Assembly (NCBI GenBank): GCA_024195265.1
Contig: JAJLRJ010000007.1
Coordinates: forward strand, 34,336,286-34,400,285
Length of the DNA stretch: 64,000 nt
Reading direction: 5' to 3'
Source: Dendrophyllia cribrosa
Taxonomy: Eukaryota > Cnidaria > Anthozoa > Scleractinia > Dendrophylliidae
A model generated the notes under the pieces. That model saw only the letters and a program-made list of their open reading frames with translations, had not been told where the DNA came from and searched no databases. The first letter of the stretch is position 1. Each line of letters begins with the position of its first letter. This document shows, one piece after another, positions 1 through 12,320 of this stretch. The position numbers and the translations under genes are program-made.

Positions 1-274
1 TATTATAGTATGTGATCATTGAAGTAAATGTGAGTGTTTTTTTAACCGATAAAATTCATTGGCAAGTAAGCGAATAAAGCATTTTAATCTGTGCACATGC
101 GCCGAACCGTGAAACCCTCCCTTTAAATACAATTAAAGCTTTTCTTTTAACTTATGTGGCACGATCTGGTTGCCAAAGCGACGTGCGCGATCCATGAACA
201 ATACCCTGTTGAGGTACAAGACTGGACTGACTCGTCTTCATTCGTCCTCAGTCTTCTCTGTGGTCTCTCCGGTT
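1..274. other. No recognisable gene
   Basis: AT-rich sequence. The open frame that starts at 170 runs into the inverted-repeat element beginning at 275 and has no recognisable domain, so I do not call a gene here. Confidence 0.5.
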
Positions 275-601
275 AACCTCGTCCCCAGGGCCTTCTCCAC
301 TTTCAAAATGCCGGGGCGGGCGCTGGGACGGGCGAAGAAATTCCTGGACAACGCGGGAGTACTTATAGAAGAGTGGAATTTGGCACGTGACAACGATGAA
401 ATGGCGTTTTTTCGGAAGTTATTTTCAGCTGATTGGCAGGTGGAAACCGTTCAGTGTTAGTTTTTAGTGTTCAAACGAAACGAAGACATTTCATCAAGTT
501 TTACGCGACAATTCTTGGAGAATTTTGGCAGCCTTCACTGGGGGGTTTCTATAAGCCTATCCCGCCATTTTGAAAGCGAAGAAGCCTCTGGGGACGAGGT
601 T
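275..601. mobile_element. MITE with ~45-bp terminal inverted repeats
   Basis: The left end (275-319, starting AACCTCGTCCCCAG) is the imperfect reverse complement of the right end (about 557-601, finishing CTGGGGACGAGGTT). The match runs inward through a shared TTTCAAAATG segment. At 327 bp and without coding capacity, this is a non-autonomous DNA transposon. I did not find a clear target-site duplication, so the superfamily is open. Confidence 0.75.
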
Positions 602-2024
602 CGCTCTCTTGTTGAGAGGCGTGTGACAAGGTTCGCGCTCCCTTTCGAGTGCCTCTAAAAAACTCTGGCACTGAGAAATCAAACGCTCACATCTACAATC
701 AGTGTCGGAAGTCGTTGGAACAGCCTTCCCCTGTCCTCTATTTCAATGTTGGATCACACAATGAAAGCGCGTCTTCATTTTAATTCTTCAACAACATTGA
801 AAAGTGGGGAGGGAGGGAACTACCATTTATACACCCTCCAAGACATAGTGTAGATTACTCGCTTGCGGGGATGCAAGAGGTACACAGGAATCTCCTCGGA
901 TTTAATCTTCTTTATTTTCACTAAACTCAATCGATTTCTATGAATCTCTTCTCTCTCAGGATATACTCTCTTACAAGCCAGTTTTTCACGCGACTTTATA
1001 GTGCGTTGTAAACATGTTTGCGCTCTTTCCAGAGATGGTTACAGGTGGGAGTATGCATTGATAGGAAAGCACGTAAGAGTGTTCTCTCACAAAGATACTC
1101 ATTGAAAATTTAATAATACCAACTGGAACGAGAAGACAAACAAGGGCTAACCAATCCGAGACATAGAAACAGAAATATTATGACAGTCTTGAACTTGACT
1201 TTGTCTTAAAGGAGGACTCAGCACTGGTTGGCAGGAAATTGCGCAAACATGGCTACAGCCTTAACTACTCAAAACCCTTACTCTCAGGAAAAACGTCCTC
1301 GACGGACAACTGTGTGAGCTGAAATTAAGAAATGATTACCAAAAATACACTGACAATAATATTGGTTTACAGTTACAGTTACAGTTAAAATTAAGCAATA
1401 TTTTAGCTCTCTAACAACTGTGTTCCATCGTTTTGTCAGAACTTGTAGCCTGAGTGTTTACGAAATTAGTGACTGTGCAAAGTATTTACAATGCAACATC
1501 AAATAGACAAACTATTACACTGGGTCTAAATGAATAAATTTCAACCGTCATTCTATTGAGACAGTGATAGCTTCTAGAAAATTTTAAATATGCAATCGTA
1601 AAGCCCCGTCAATTTCGGATCTTTTGTCCTTCTATTTTCCTTCATTGCCTACGAAGGATGTGGGTTCTTCAACCCCTCCAAACCAGGTTTTCGTAGTCAA
1701 TAAATAAGTTTGAGTGGGTGGCTGGACCTCTGCAGACTTGCCAGGACCTCTATTTGCCAGCTTGTTCAGTGTTCCTATCTGGCATTCACAGCTACCGTAG
1801 CGGCCTCGGAACATAAGTCAGACCTACTGTACTACCTCCCGACAGGCTATCCCTTTATCTCCACTGTTGTCCACCTCCCACGACGAGGACCGTTAGGGGT
1901 TGGACTTGGCCTCCAAACAAGACCTAGATGATGAATGTCACAGTGAGAGCAAATGAATTTCTTTGATCTCTCATGTGAAGTTAATTTTACAGTTATCATT
2001 GGCCTTATGTTTGATAACATCATT
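602..2024. other. Gene-free 3' flank of the beta-helix gene
   Basis: No domain-bearing open frame is seen. The stretch follows the stop codon of the minus-strand beta-helix gene and probably includes its 3' UTR. The only minus-strand AATAAA noticed lies at 911-916, about 1.1 kb past the stop, so the real polyadenylation site is uncertain. Confidence 0.4.
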
Positions 2025-5000
2025 TTACGAATTGATTTGAGTCATGTCAGAAGAGAGTCCTTCTCCTTCAGGAGAATTCAAAATTGGTGTTACTAATTCT
2101 CGTGGAAACTGCATATTCAAACGACACCACCGCACATAACGATAAATTAATTTTGTCACAGCCATCATCAATCGCACCAGTTGAGATAAAATTGCGAAAA
2201 CCACAAATATAGACATCATCGTTGGAAGGAAAGCCAACGCGCAGATTTCAAACCAATTGAAAGCTTCTATATAAGACTTGGTTGGACCAACAATGCTTGT
2301 TCCAGATGAGATCAGGGTTGCTTTAGTAAGATTGATAATTGCCAACAATACTAAGACCAAGAGAGAACACGTTTCACACTTGTTGGCAATCGGATCACGG
2401 TAAGGATTTTTCAAATCGTGGTGAAGTAAAATGATAACGCAGACAGCAGTCATACAAATCATTCGAAACATTGTATTTGTAATGAATGCATAACAAGCCA
2501 GTAATAAAAACCGTCGACCAGTAAGAACGCTCTCCCAGTAAATTGTTCCATTGTCATTATCATTTGGTTGACGAAACGGGGCATGAAGTATTTCTAAAAC
2601 ATCTGCGTTACCATGGTTACCTTGTGTGCTCTCCGAACCATTGTCTCTTATTGGCAGCATCTTCTTTAAAAACCAGTAAATAAGAAATGGCAAGGGAAAT
2701 ACACAAGCTCCGAGAAACTCCCTTGCAGAAATTGAAGCATTGTACAGCTTGTAGGAACCAAAATAAAGAACGATAATAAAGGGCACAACGGACACTATAA
2801 TATAAGCGAGTGCTATATATTGCCACCATTGCCAACAAGCAACTTCTGCATCGATAAACAGCCGTTTCTGAGAGCCAATAGTGACACAGTGCATTAGCGT
2901 AAGCGATGTCTTTGCCAGCCTTTCGTAGCCCAGTAGCAGCAATTCTATGACAGCAGCCATAAAGTGGATCGGAGGTGGTCTTTGGTTCTGTCGTATCTTG
3001 TTGAAAGCAACATGCAGGCAGTACATGACGACAATTTCGGCCATAGTAAGAAAAACCGTTCCAGACAGTAAAAGCTCTTTGGTAACAACTGTTAGTCCAG
3101 CAATAGGGCAGTCTACTACCCTGTGAAGGGTTCGGACTTGAAAGTTAAACGCATCGATAATAGAAAAAACAAATGGGATTTTATGAAGGAGCAAATCTTT
3201 TGCAGAACTGACAATGAGTAGTTCGGCGGCTTGATAGAAGTAGAATGCAATTTTTAGATACCCGCTGTCAGTAGCTGCATCGACTTGACCAAGCTCTTGT
3301 ATCACGCGATGCTCTCCTCCTTTTCTAAACCACATAACCTGCCTTCCAAGAAAGCTCATTACCGGTGGTTTAATCAAAAGATAAAAGGCCAATCCGGTTG
3401 TGAAGAGAAGTGTTATTATCCACAGCAGGTAGTTAGTGCATTCGGTTCTTTTGCGGCATTCAGTTGAGAAAAGAGTTTCACTATATTCTGAAGCGCACTT
3501 TCCACAAAGTAACCCGGTTCTGTTTCCGTAACAACTGTTATACTCTTTTGAATCTGATTTTGGGCTTTGACAGTAATGCTCTGGACAAGCATAGAAGCTC
3601 AGCGATGGTGGATGATTGGAAGACGGGTATCCCCAGAAATTTGGCTTCGCAGCTATGTTCTTCTCGATGCAGGTGGCTCCAAAAGGACATGCTAAACACT
3701 GTACAGAAGTGCGTTCATTTAATCCATACGAAACACCCTTCTGTAAGCTGTAAAAGCCTGGGGAACATAAATGACAGGAATATTTTAAAACTGTCACATT
3801 AACTCGACAAGAGCTACCATTCAACCCGTTGTAAAAGTGCACAAAATGCGTGTTATTTTCAAATAAAAGCTGGCTTCCTGTGCTGCATTCAATGGCTGAC
3901 CTGCTGTCTATGTCAATATATCCTCCATTAGAAATGTCGACGACAGCAAAGGGACTTCGCTGACCGATGCTTGAAACCATTGACGTATTTTTAAACATAA
4001 TAGGACCTCCATTTTCACAATAAAGGAACGTTGATTTACGAAAAGCTGTATCGTTCACCGTCAAGTTTTCCATTGATGTCGAGAACGAGCAATCATTAAA
4101 ATTGACTCGGCCTGTCCCATAAGCTGAATAAATATGCCCCGAACGTTTGGCGGCAAAGTTATTTCGAAAAATACATCTATTAAACGTCACGTTTCCGTTA
4201 CTGATGTAAACAGCACCGGTAATTAATCCCGCGTTTTCCTCGAATGTGGTATCTTCAAAGAGTACTTCAGTGTCGTAATTCCACAAAGGATGAATATTTT
4301 CATTTGTATACTTCTCAACACATCCCGGAGTCTTGAGTTTATTATGATTGGATATGACTGATATTGCACCGGTACCTATTTCGTAGTTATTGTTTCTAGG
4401 CGAGTACCGATGAAGACAGATGCCACCCCGAAATATCGATCTCTTAATTTTTAATGTTTTGTTACCAGGGAAATTCAATCGAAAAACGTTGCATGGTCGA
4501 GAATTGAATGTATTATTATCCAGTTCGATAACTGCGTATGATGAATTAAGCTTTATCGGCAATAGCTGAACAGTGAAAGAAATTGCAAAGTCTTTGCGGC
4601 TTGCCTTTCTGGTGGTAAAAATGGTGCTGCTAATGGTCAATTTAATCTTTGTTGGATCCCAAAGATTTACCACAATATCTTGGGCATTGTCAAGAAATGT
4701 GCAGTTATAGACGTAAATGTTTACTGGAAAGGTGTAGTGCATCCTCACGAAGCTGAATATTGCAAGCCCAATGGCATTTGAGTTAAATAACATGTTTATC
4801 AGCCTGATATTAAATTTTGGACTTACAAAAAAAGCAAAGGGCTTGAATTGTTGATTGGATATTGCAGTATTGTTAACAATAACGCTTCCTGCCATTTTAC
4901 TAATAGCCGGAAACATGACCGCGCTTCCAGCATTATGGAGAAACGTGCATCCCGAAAGTACGATATCAGTTTTACCACCAGCATTAACAACTATCAAAGC

Positions 5001-6377
5001 AACATTTACTGAATTCAAGTTGTTAGTCCAGATAGAATCACTGATGGTAACGTATCCACTGAACAGCAAAAAGTTGACAACATTACATTTCTTCGCAGAT
5101 TTTTTTTTTAACGCCGCCAGAACAGTTCTGTACCTGGACTTCTCTTAAGGTTGCAATTAACTCGTATGTCGCAGTTTGGTTTATGAATCTAACAGTTTGT
5201 GGATCCCCAACTAGTATCGCGCAACCATACTGTGCTGCGGCACATTCAGTAAAATTAACCAGTGTAATTGCAAGCTCTATTGTTCCATGTTTACTATGAA
5301 CAAACAGCGCCCCGCCTGCTTTCGCTTTGTTTCGTCGAAATCGGCTGTTGACCAAATCTAAAGTTCCGCGTGTTTTTGACTCCAGAAAAATTGCAGCCCC
5401 ATTTTTTGTTGGAATACTCTGTCCAATAAATGATGAGTTCTCAATTGTTACCTCTGCTTCATCGGACTGAATCATCAAACATCGCAAAAACTTATTATGA
5501 AAGCATTTTAGATTAGCAAATTCAGCTCGTGTTTTTCTTACACGAGAAGTATACAAGCTTTTCACTGCATTATATGTGCTCTTTCTAGATGACCTCTTCA
5601 AGTGAGAAATAGTGTTGTCTACAAGCATCACATCCAAGTATACTTCGCTCGTAGTAGCAGCTGGTAAATCAATATTTACAAAATACCCATAGTTATTCCC
5701 GTATATGACCTTGAAGCATGATATCTGTACCTTTGCAAAGCTGGAAGGCTTTTTCTCGTCCGATTTTATCGTTATTGCTCCTTTCGTCAAAAAACTTCCG
5801 AAGCGACCGTTTCCATGAAAAGTTGTATTACTTACTCTCACTGTAAGAGATCGATTGTAATTGTTCGATGCAAAAATTTCCACACACGAAGCATTGTTTG
5901 CAATGAAAAGAGATCCCCGAATATCAACTTGTGTGCTTGTGTTGTTATCAATCTGTACCTTTAGAGCTGTTGTTGTGTTGCGAAAAGTACAGTTGAAAAC
6001 TTGCACGAGTTTGCAATCTTGAAAAAACAGAGGTGTTTGTTGAAACATAACACCCGACAACACAATACTAATTTTAAGATTGATGGTCTGAAATTGAAAG
6101 CCGCCAAGACAGAAAATGTGCGCTGCGGATTTTATACCTTTAATAGTTAAACTTTTCTGAATTCTTATTCCAGGATGTCGGTCATGCTCCATTGAAGACT
6201 TGCAGTTGTAAGGCCTTGTCTCAGTACCAGTACCATCAAGGTAAATGTGCCCACTCCATTCAACTCGATTAACTGCTTGTGCTATGGACTTACAGGGCTG
6301 GCTGGGTTTCCCACAAGTTGCAGAGTCCCTTCCCATCTGGGAAACATAGACCTCTGTGTATCCAGGGGTTTGAGTGC
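2025..6377 (-). CDS. Beta-helix ectodomain, Cys-rich stalk, multi-pass membrane protein: exon 2, with a 1-nt frameshift
   Basis: Two collinear minus-strand frames form one 4.35-kb exon. The first (6377-5110) starts after an AG acceptor at 6379-6378 preceded by a pyrimidine tract. It carries an EVYVSQMGRDSATCG..PCKSI opening and repeated turns rich in N-glycosylation sites (NCTF, NNTF, NRCIF types), as in right-handed parallel beta-helix proteins. The second (ending in a stop at 2025-2027) continues the helix. It then has a Cys-rich block (residues about 430-545 of that frame, with a CSPGFYSL..C..CPFGATC motif) and about seven hydrophobic segments from about 547 to 966, including NPYRDPIANKCETCSLL. 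The frames differ by one base inside a run of ten A (coding strand, plus positions 5100-5109). Removing one A gives about 1,470 residues including exon 1. Related cnidarian proteins are uncharacterised surface receptors; ligand and signalling are unknown. The break could be a real null allele, a sequence error, or be bypassed by slippage. Confidence 0.8.
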
Positions 6378-6555
6378 CTACGAATAATTGTCAATAAAGA
6401 CAAAGTCAGAAAAATACACAATAAGCGCTTCTTCCAGAAACAAACTACATAATTTTCTATTCTTACTAACTGTATGCCTAATATTTTTTAGCAAGAAATG
6501 AGCGAAATTGAGCTAGTTTTTAAGATCTGCCGTGAAATCCAGATTTTTCTCGGTG

Positions 6556-6780
6556 CTTAGAGCGCGTTTTTGTGGGACATATTCTGGTCATTCTGAAATC
6601 AGAATACATTAACAAAACTATGTTGTTTACATACTCACAAGCCAAAATGTTTCCAGGTACAAATAATTAAAGTAGTAACTTCTTTCCATATTTTACGAGA
6701 GGAAAAGGTGCAATGTTTAAAAGTATTCTGTTGTTGGAATGGCCAGAAATCAATATGTCCCAAAAAAACGCACCCTTAGA
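6556..6780. repeat. Foldback repeat, ~225 bp
   Basis: Left arm around 6556-6600 (GTGGGACATATTCTGG core) and right arm around 6737-6780 (CCAGAAATCAATATGTCCC) are imperfect reverse complements of about 40 bp. No coding potential. Likely a MITE or solo hairpin inside the intron. Confidence 0.6.
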
Positions 6781-6792
6781 ATAAAGTCGCAC

Positions 6793-9700
6793 TTAAAGTG
6801 GTACTATGATCAAAATTTTACACTTCCTTTTCTCTTCAGTTTTGGAAAGTAGAAGTGCTGAATACTCACCATGCCAAATTTTAAGTTCAAATTCCAACGG
6901 GAAGAGCAGTTATTTTAAACGTAAAGTTCAGCTTCGGCTTGCCGCCATTACTCGATTTAAAAATGGCCGAGAACCACATAGAGAGCTGGATCTAGTTGAG
7001 TCGAAAGGAAGATGACGTCATATTCGCAACACAACAATGGCCGCTTCGTTGTGTGGAAAGGCTGATCTCGCATAAACAAGACCTTTATTTTAATCTTGGT
7101 GGTTCCAGGGCCTGCTTTAAGCCGAAGATGTTTTTGTAAACGTTCGAGAAGATGCCTCCTGTTTATTTTGTACAACACGGACACCTAAATATTCTCAAAA
7201 GGCTGAATTTCTTTACACAAATCGTCTACCAGCCAGTTCTGTGAGAGTTCAACGCGCCGAACCGCTCAAGATGGATACTTTCTTCTGACAATAAAGTATA
7301 ACAGGGGAAACTCAACCGCTAGGAACCACTTTATAATAGTTTACTAGTACTACTACTACCGCGAGATTTACTTTCCAAGGGAATTTGAGAGACTGGGTGA
7401 TTGTTTTCATGAATATTGTGAAACAACATACTGGGTGAGTGGCGTACATGTATGCATTTTTTTGTTTCTTAAACGTGTACATCAACTGGCTATATAGGTT
7501 CTGAGGCTTGAGTTTTTTTAAATACTCCATAGATACTACATGTCATACAAACTAATAGCTTATGGCATAAATTGGCCTGGTTGTTTCTGAATATTCTCCT
7601 TTATATTTGTACCACATTTTCAAATACACTCGCATGACACTGTGTATTTTCTGATTACAGGAACTGAAAATATTCTTGTTGTTATCCAATTTATTATCAG
7701 TGTTCTTAGTTTTCTATTTTAAAGTTACATGAAATTGTTGCTCATTGACACATGTTAACTGCTGTATTGTTGGTGGTCATTGTTATTTATTCTGCAATAT
7801 TTTCAGATTAAAAATTTAATAAAGCACATTGCAGTGGGACTACATCCTTGATGCATCTTGTACTATTTTTTACATTTTAAAGGGGTAATGTCTGGGGGAT
7901 TTTGTTTTTGTGTGCAAAACTACTAATTATTTATTAAAACTAACTACCCTTGGCTCTTGGATAAAAGTGATTCCCTCGACAGAGAACAAGTAATAGAAAT
8001 TCAGTTATTTTTCCAATACACAAAGGAAGAACCATTTTTTTTTCAAGTTGCAATCCAGTCCATGTGTAGTCAAAGACACTTAATTATAGTTTCATTGTCA
8101 ACAAAACTGAAGCATTATTTTTTATTTCCTTTACAAATGTTTTACCGGTAACTAGAAAAGGTGGCATTACCCTAGGTATGAAACATTTCTGTGTACAATC
8201 AGGATAGCATACTCCATTTAAATTTGTTCCTTTTAGTCATATATACAATGTATGTTTGGATTTAACATTGAAATCAACCTAAAATGAAACTGTGAGGCAA
8301 TATCCCCCAAGATGGTTTCTTCCAAGCACTCAGAGTGTGTGTGATGTAGTGAGCAATGTTGGATTATTACCCAGCCACTTTCTTTGTGTGTATTTGCAAT
8401 ACCTCTTTTCATTGACTTTCCTGTTAATGGAGAATCTGACCCCGTAAACAACTAAGGATAAAGAGATGTGAACATGCCAGATAACTAATGACCTGCAAAG
8501 CCATCATACTTTCTTATAAAGGTACAGTTGAATGCTATTAGTTCTCTTTTATAACAACACTGTTGGAAGGGCAATTTTAAAGAAAAAAAAAACACTGGAT
8601 TTAATTCAATTGGGACAGAGGAAACTGTCTGCAATAATCAATATTATTGTCAGTATTAAGCAGTGTCTATAAAGCAGAGCTCCATACAAAGTGTACTGTA
8701 TACAAGCAAGATTAACTTTTTTGTTTATAAAACATTTAATTTACTTTAGTAAGCCTAGTTCTCATTTACTGCTATTTTCCGTTTTTTTTTTCATTGAGCT
8801 CCTGGCTCAGCACATAAAGGGTTTATGTAGAGTTTTGACATTTTTCACTCACAAAGTATTTTTTTAGCCAAAAATGTACTCTCTTGCTCAAGTAATAACA
8901 GGTTCATGTAAGATAAAGTAACATGGAGCCAATCAGGCCAAAAGATCCTGTATTTTCACAGAAGGAAAGGACAAAATACATTTCAGGTCAAAATATACAC
9001 TGTATTTTCAAAGGTGTGGGATGCTTATGTCTAACCAAATCTCTTTTAAGTCAGCTAATGGTAACCAGCAACAAGAGCAACAGAAATTATGGTATTTTGC
9101 TTTTGGATAATAAAACACAATTTATTGTAAGTGAAAAATTATTGTCAAAAATCAAAATTGGCCCTTTATGCACCTAACTACTCAATGTATCCTGGGTGTA
9201 TTGCAGGTAAGGTACCATCAAATAAATGATCAAGGTGTTCATTTACAAACTAATGTACTTCGAGAAGGCATTTCTGGTATGTATTGCAAATATTCTGCTT
9301 GTGATGTTCTCTAGGAAAGGCCTTCATACAGTGTCTGCATACCGGTAGTTCAACTGAACTCAACTTTGCAGGCAATTTATTTCTCTAAAAAAAAAAGTAA
9401 GAGAAGGGGGGGGGGGGGGGGGGGGGCTTAATAGAGGATTTTCAGTATATCAAATATGCAAGATACAATGCATTTGGAGTTTTTTATGGTCACATGATCT
9501 GCTATTTTGCAGGCCTTCTCTGAGGCTATGAGAACCTGGCTTTCATAAAGAATAAGAGCAAAATAAGAAACCACAGTATTGCCTTGTGATCTTTTGTACT
9601 AAACTACAATGTATTCCTTTCACCCACACTGTTAAAACATCAGTAAGTTTTAAGGCAACAAGATGATAGTAACATGTAACAAAGTATTAATAAATTTCAT

Positions 9701-10945
9701 TCTGCAAATTCCTTTAATTCTTAGAAAATCAAATAATGGTTATATATACACGTATATCAATATGTTCATTCTTTCAAAACTTGCACATTAAACTTTCATA
9801 CGCCTAACCTTGTGTGATTTTGGGGGAATTAAAAAATACACACTGACAGATGCTAGCTCTTCCAGACTTAAGAACACAGTGCTTATTATTGTGTTGACTT
9901 TACACGAGGCTGAGTAACTGATTTGCTTGATTTACTCGGATTTATGCATCCTTGGAGACCGATAAGGAAATTTAAATGGATAAAATCGATAAGGACAAAA
10001 TTTTCCTTCTGCCCCAACAATCTGCTACTGGGACTATTGAAGGGGCCATGGGGTTTACAATAATTCAAGATGTCAGCTACCTGAGCTGTACCGCTCTGCA
10101 GTGTTATCAACAGTAAGAACAACATCGTTTACTTTTCTACAACACCAATTTATTATTTTAGTTTTGCACTGTAGAAACTCAAGGAACTGAGGCCAGTGAG
10201 AAATGGTAATCGAGCAGTTGACTTTATTTGTTCTTTATGGCTAAACTTCAGCGTGGAATGCTACAGTGTAAATACACGTATTGTATAAAACAAAAGTCAA
10301 GATTCGATGCTTCTGCAAACAGCCATTATAATCCGCTTACCAAACTCAAACGGGGAAAAGTTCACCATAAATATTTAAAAAAAAATCCTTATCGTACCAT
10401 GTATAAACGTCCACTTCCTGAGTAAATGTTCCTTGAAATTGACGGTCTTCTTCGGCTTCTTGAGCCATTCTTGCCTTCCCTGATTCGGCAGCATATTCTC
10501 TGAAGCCATACGTCGCCGAATCCTCATGAAACAAATAGATCCTGAAAATACATCGAGTTCTTCGCCAAAATTGTCCTTCGCAAAGCTTTCCGACGAACTG
10601 GAAAGTAAATTTTACGGCGAAGACGTCTCGAAATCCTTTTCATTTAGTGGTTCTTTCGCTGTTGTCCAAGGAATGACCACGATCTTCGTTGCGAATATGA
10701 CGTCACGAGACAACTCACACGTGAGACCGCTTTCTAGAATAATCACGGGCTTGACTTTTTAAACTGAGTAATGGCGGCCGGATTTTCGGTGGTTTTCGGC
10801 GGTTTTCGGCCAGCAATATCTAGATTCAGTAAGCTTATATCGTTCTAAATTATAGCGATTTATGTTATTATGAACTCATTGGATAAACTGAAGTAAAAAA
10901 AAGTCGAAAAGAAAGACAAAAATTTTCGTCGTAGTACCACTTTAA
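6793..10945. mobile_element. 4.1-kb TTAA-flanked element with long imperfect TIRs
   Basis: TTAA at 6793-6796 and 10942-10945 flank a body that starts AGTGGTACTA and ends TAGTACCACT. The inverted similarity extends about 250 bp inward: CCGCCATTACTC near 6940 matches the right arm near 10770 in reverse, and GACGTCATATTCGCAAC (7014-7030) matches GTTGCGAATATGACGTC (10690-10706). TTAA targets are used by piggyBac and Kolobok elements. No transposase domain was recognised in the interior, so it is probably non-autonomous or badly decayed. Confidence 0.65.
9405..9426. repeat. Poly-G tract
   Basis: An uninterrupted run of about 20 G following an A-rich and GAGAAGG stretch. Such a tract often marks unreliable assembly or G-quadruplex potential; no gene is involved. 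Confidence 0.8.
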
Positions 10946-11464
10946 AATCTCTAAAAATATATATAGACCCTTAAGGTTTACTTTTCAAGGCTCACTCGAA
11001 TTATTTTCCTTAATCGTGATCTTTACATACTAAAATTAGTAGGAGACGAAAAAAACCCACGTCGCTCTTTGAAAAGAGCAGGGGACGTAGTCTGTCGTAG
11101 TTAAAACATTAACATTCAAGAGTATTCTTATTAACCAAAAAGCATAAATTATAAGTTAACGCCTTACTTAAAATATAGAAAGTACTACATGTGTAACGAG
11201 GATGTGTAAATCGGGTATTTACACTAATGTTATTGTTATTGGAAATATGCCATACTCCGTAAAGAAGTATACCTTCAATGACAAACGGGTAACTAAATGC
11301 GTATATTCAGCGCAATTTCGTGTGTATATTGTTTAATTTCGCTTTACGATTTCACAGGCGCAGTGTCACGGGAATTGATTTCTTTTTGTATTAACAGAAA
11401 CCGAAAAATAATGGACCAGTTTTGTGATAAATTACCACCTTAGTCGACCAAAACTGGGTCTGAA

Positions 11465-11740
11465 CATAGTTAATAGAACAAACTAACTGGTTATGAAGCT
11501 CAACAAAATTCAAAAAGAGTGTACAAAGCTGCTTTGTTTTATGTTGAACGAACCGTGACCCTGCACATTGTTTTGTTTATCGTGTGAGCCCAAATGTTTC
11601 TACTGGTCAGTTGCTCATATGCATTTCAATACCTTTTGTGTTTTGTGCAGGGTCAAGGCAAACGAACAAAAGAAATGGAGAACAAAAACATATAACAAAG
11701 GACTGACTGAGTTTCATAACCAATTTATTCTATTAACTAT
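11465..11740. mobile_element. hAT-like MITE, copy 1
   Basis: 276 bp with TIRs CATAGTTAATAGAACAAAC / TTTATTCTATTAACTAT, flanked by a perfect 8-bp direct repeat GGTCTGAA (11457-11464 and 11741-11748). The eight-base target duplication is the hAT hallmark. Related copies lie at 15661-15932 (same orientation) and 16319-16590 (inverted). No coding capacity. Confidence 0.85.
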
Positions 11741-12038
11741 GGTCTGAATTAATCGCAACTTGAAAAAAGCTGGCCTAACGTTTTGCAAGTTCTCACATTT
11801 TCGTTTCCAAAATGGATAGAACAGACCATGATTTGTTTTTCTTTCAAGAATTGGTTGATTCCTTTCTCTTGTAAATAAGTGATGGCATTATAGCATAATT
11901 TTGACCAAAAGAGGTCAAAATCCCGAGACGTCAGCGTGAAAAAGGCGTAAATGGCAGCCGCTATTCTATTTACCGGTATTGCTATGTAAATTATATGAAA
12001 CAACAACACACACAACATTGGATGTGTAAACCAATGTA

Positions 12039-12201
12039 TATGTTGTGGTTCAAATTTTTCTTTGGTTTGAAAATTTTCAAACCAGTTTGATTTTTGTTTT
12101 CCTTTGTCTTAGAATATGTTAATGAATCTTAGACAAAGGAAAATAAAAATTAAACTGGTTTGAAAATTTTTAAACCAAAGAAAAATTTGAACCACAACAT
12201 A
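12039..12201. repeat. Near-perfect palindrome, ~163 bp
   Basis: The arm 12039-12111 (ATGTTGTGGTTCAAATTTTT onward) is mirrored at 12131-12201 with few mismatches around a roughly 20-nt centre. It sits just downstream of the signal-peptide exon, inside the intron. Probably a foldback transposon; a related structure occurs at 15356-15489. Confidence 0.75.
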
Positions 12202-12259
12202 TATTTCAAGTATGTGTATATATTTATATGGAACAATAAAATAATAAATAAATAAATAC

Positions 12260-12320
12260 CTGATTTCTTGCTTGTCAGAACAATAAGAAGCACCACTATG
12301 AACAAATGTGAACTCGCCAT
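12260..12320 (-). CDS. Exon 1 (signal peptide) of the beta-helix membrane protein
   Basis: On the minus strand an ATG at 12320-12318 opens MASSHLFIVVLLIVLTSKKS plus one base G, then a GTATTT donor at 12259. The hydrophobic core FIVVLLIVL is a textbook secretion signal. The exon ends in phase 1, and the large exon begins with GC at 6377-6376. Together they make a glycine codon and read on into GTQTPGYTEVYVSQMG. Phase agreement, peptide type and strand all fit a signal exon for the downstream ectodomain, which otherwise lacks one. The 5.9-kb intron length is ordinary for this genome. No cDNA evidence is available, and another upstream exon cannot be excluded. Confidence 0.7.

Larger units (their letters stand above)
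6378..12259 (-). other. Intron 1 of the beta-helix gene
   Basis: Bounded by GT at 12259-12258 and AG at 6379-6378 on the minus strand. It contains a foldback repeat, a 4.1-kb TTAA-flanked element, one hAT-like MITE and a palindrome, each listed separately. The small open frames inside it (for example 9886-10125 and 10346-10534, minus) show no recognisable domain. Confidence 0.6.

Noticed and set aside
170..460. 96-codon plus-strand frame
   Set aside because: It crosses the end of an inverted-repeat element and shows no domain.
5083..5110. Programmed -1 ribosomal frameshift at the A-run
   Set aside because: The downstream frame needs loss of one base (or gain of two), which a -1 slip does not supply.
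9886..10125. Second signal-peptide-like start on the minus strand (MLFLLLITLQSG)
   Set aside because: It lies inside the TTAA element, and its possible donor (CAG|GTAGCT) is not in the phase needed by the downstream exon.
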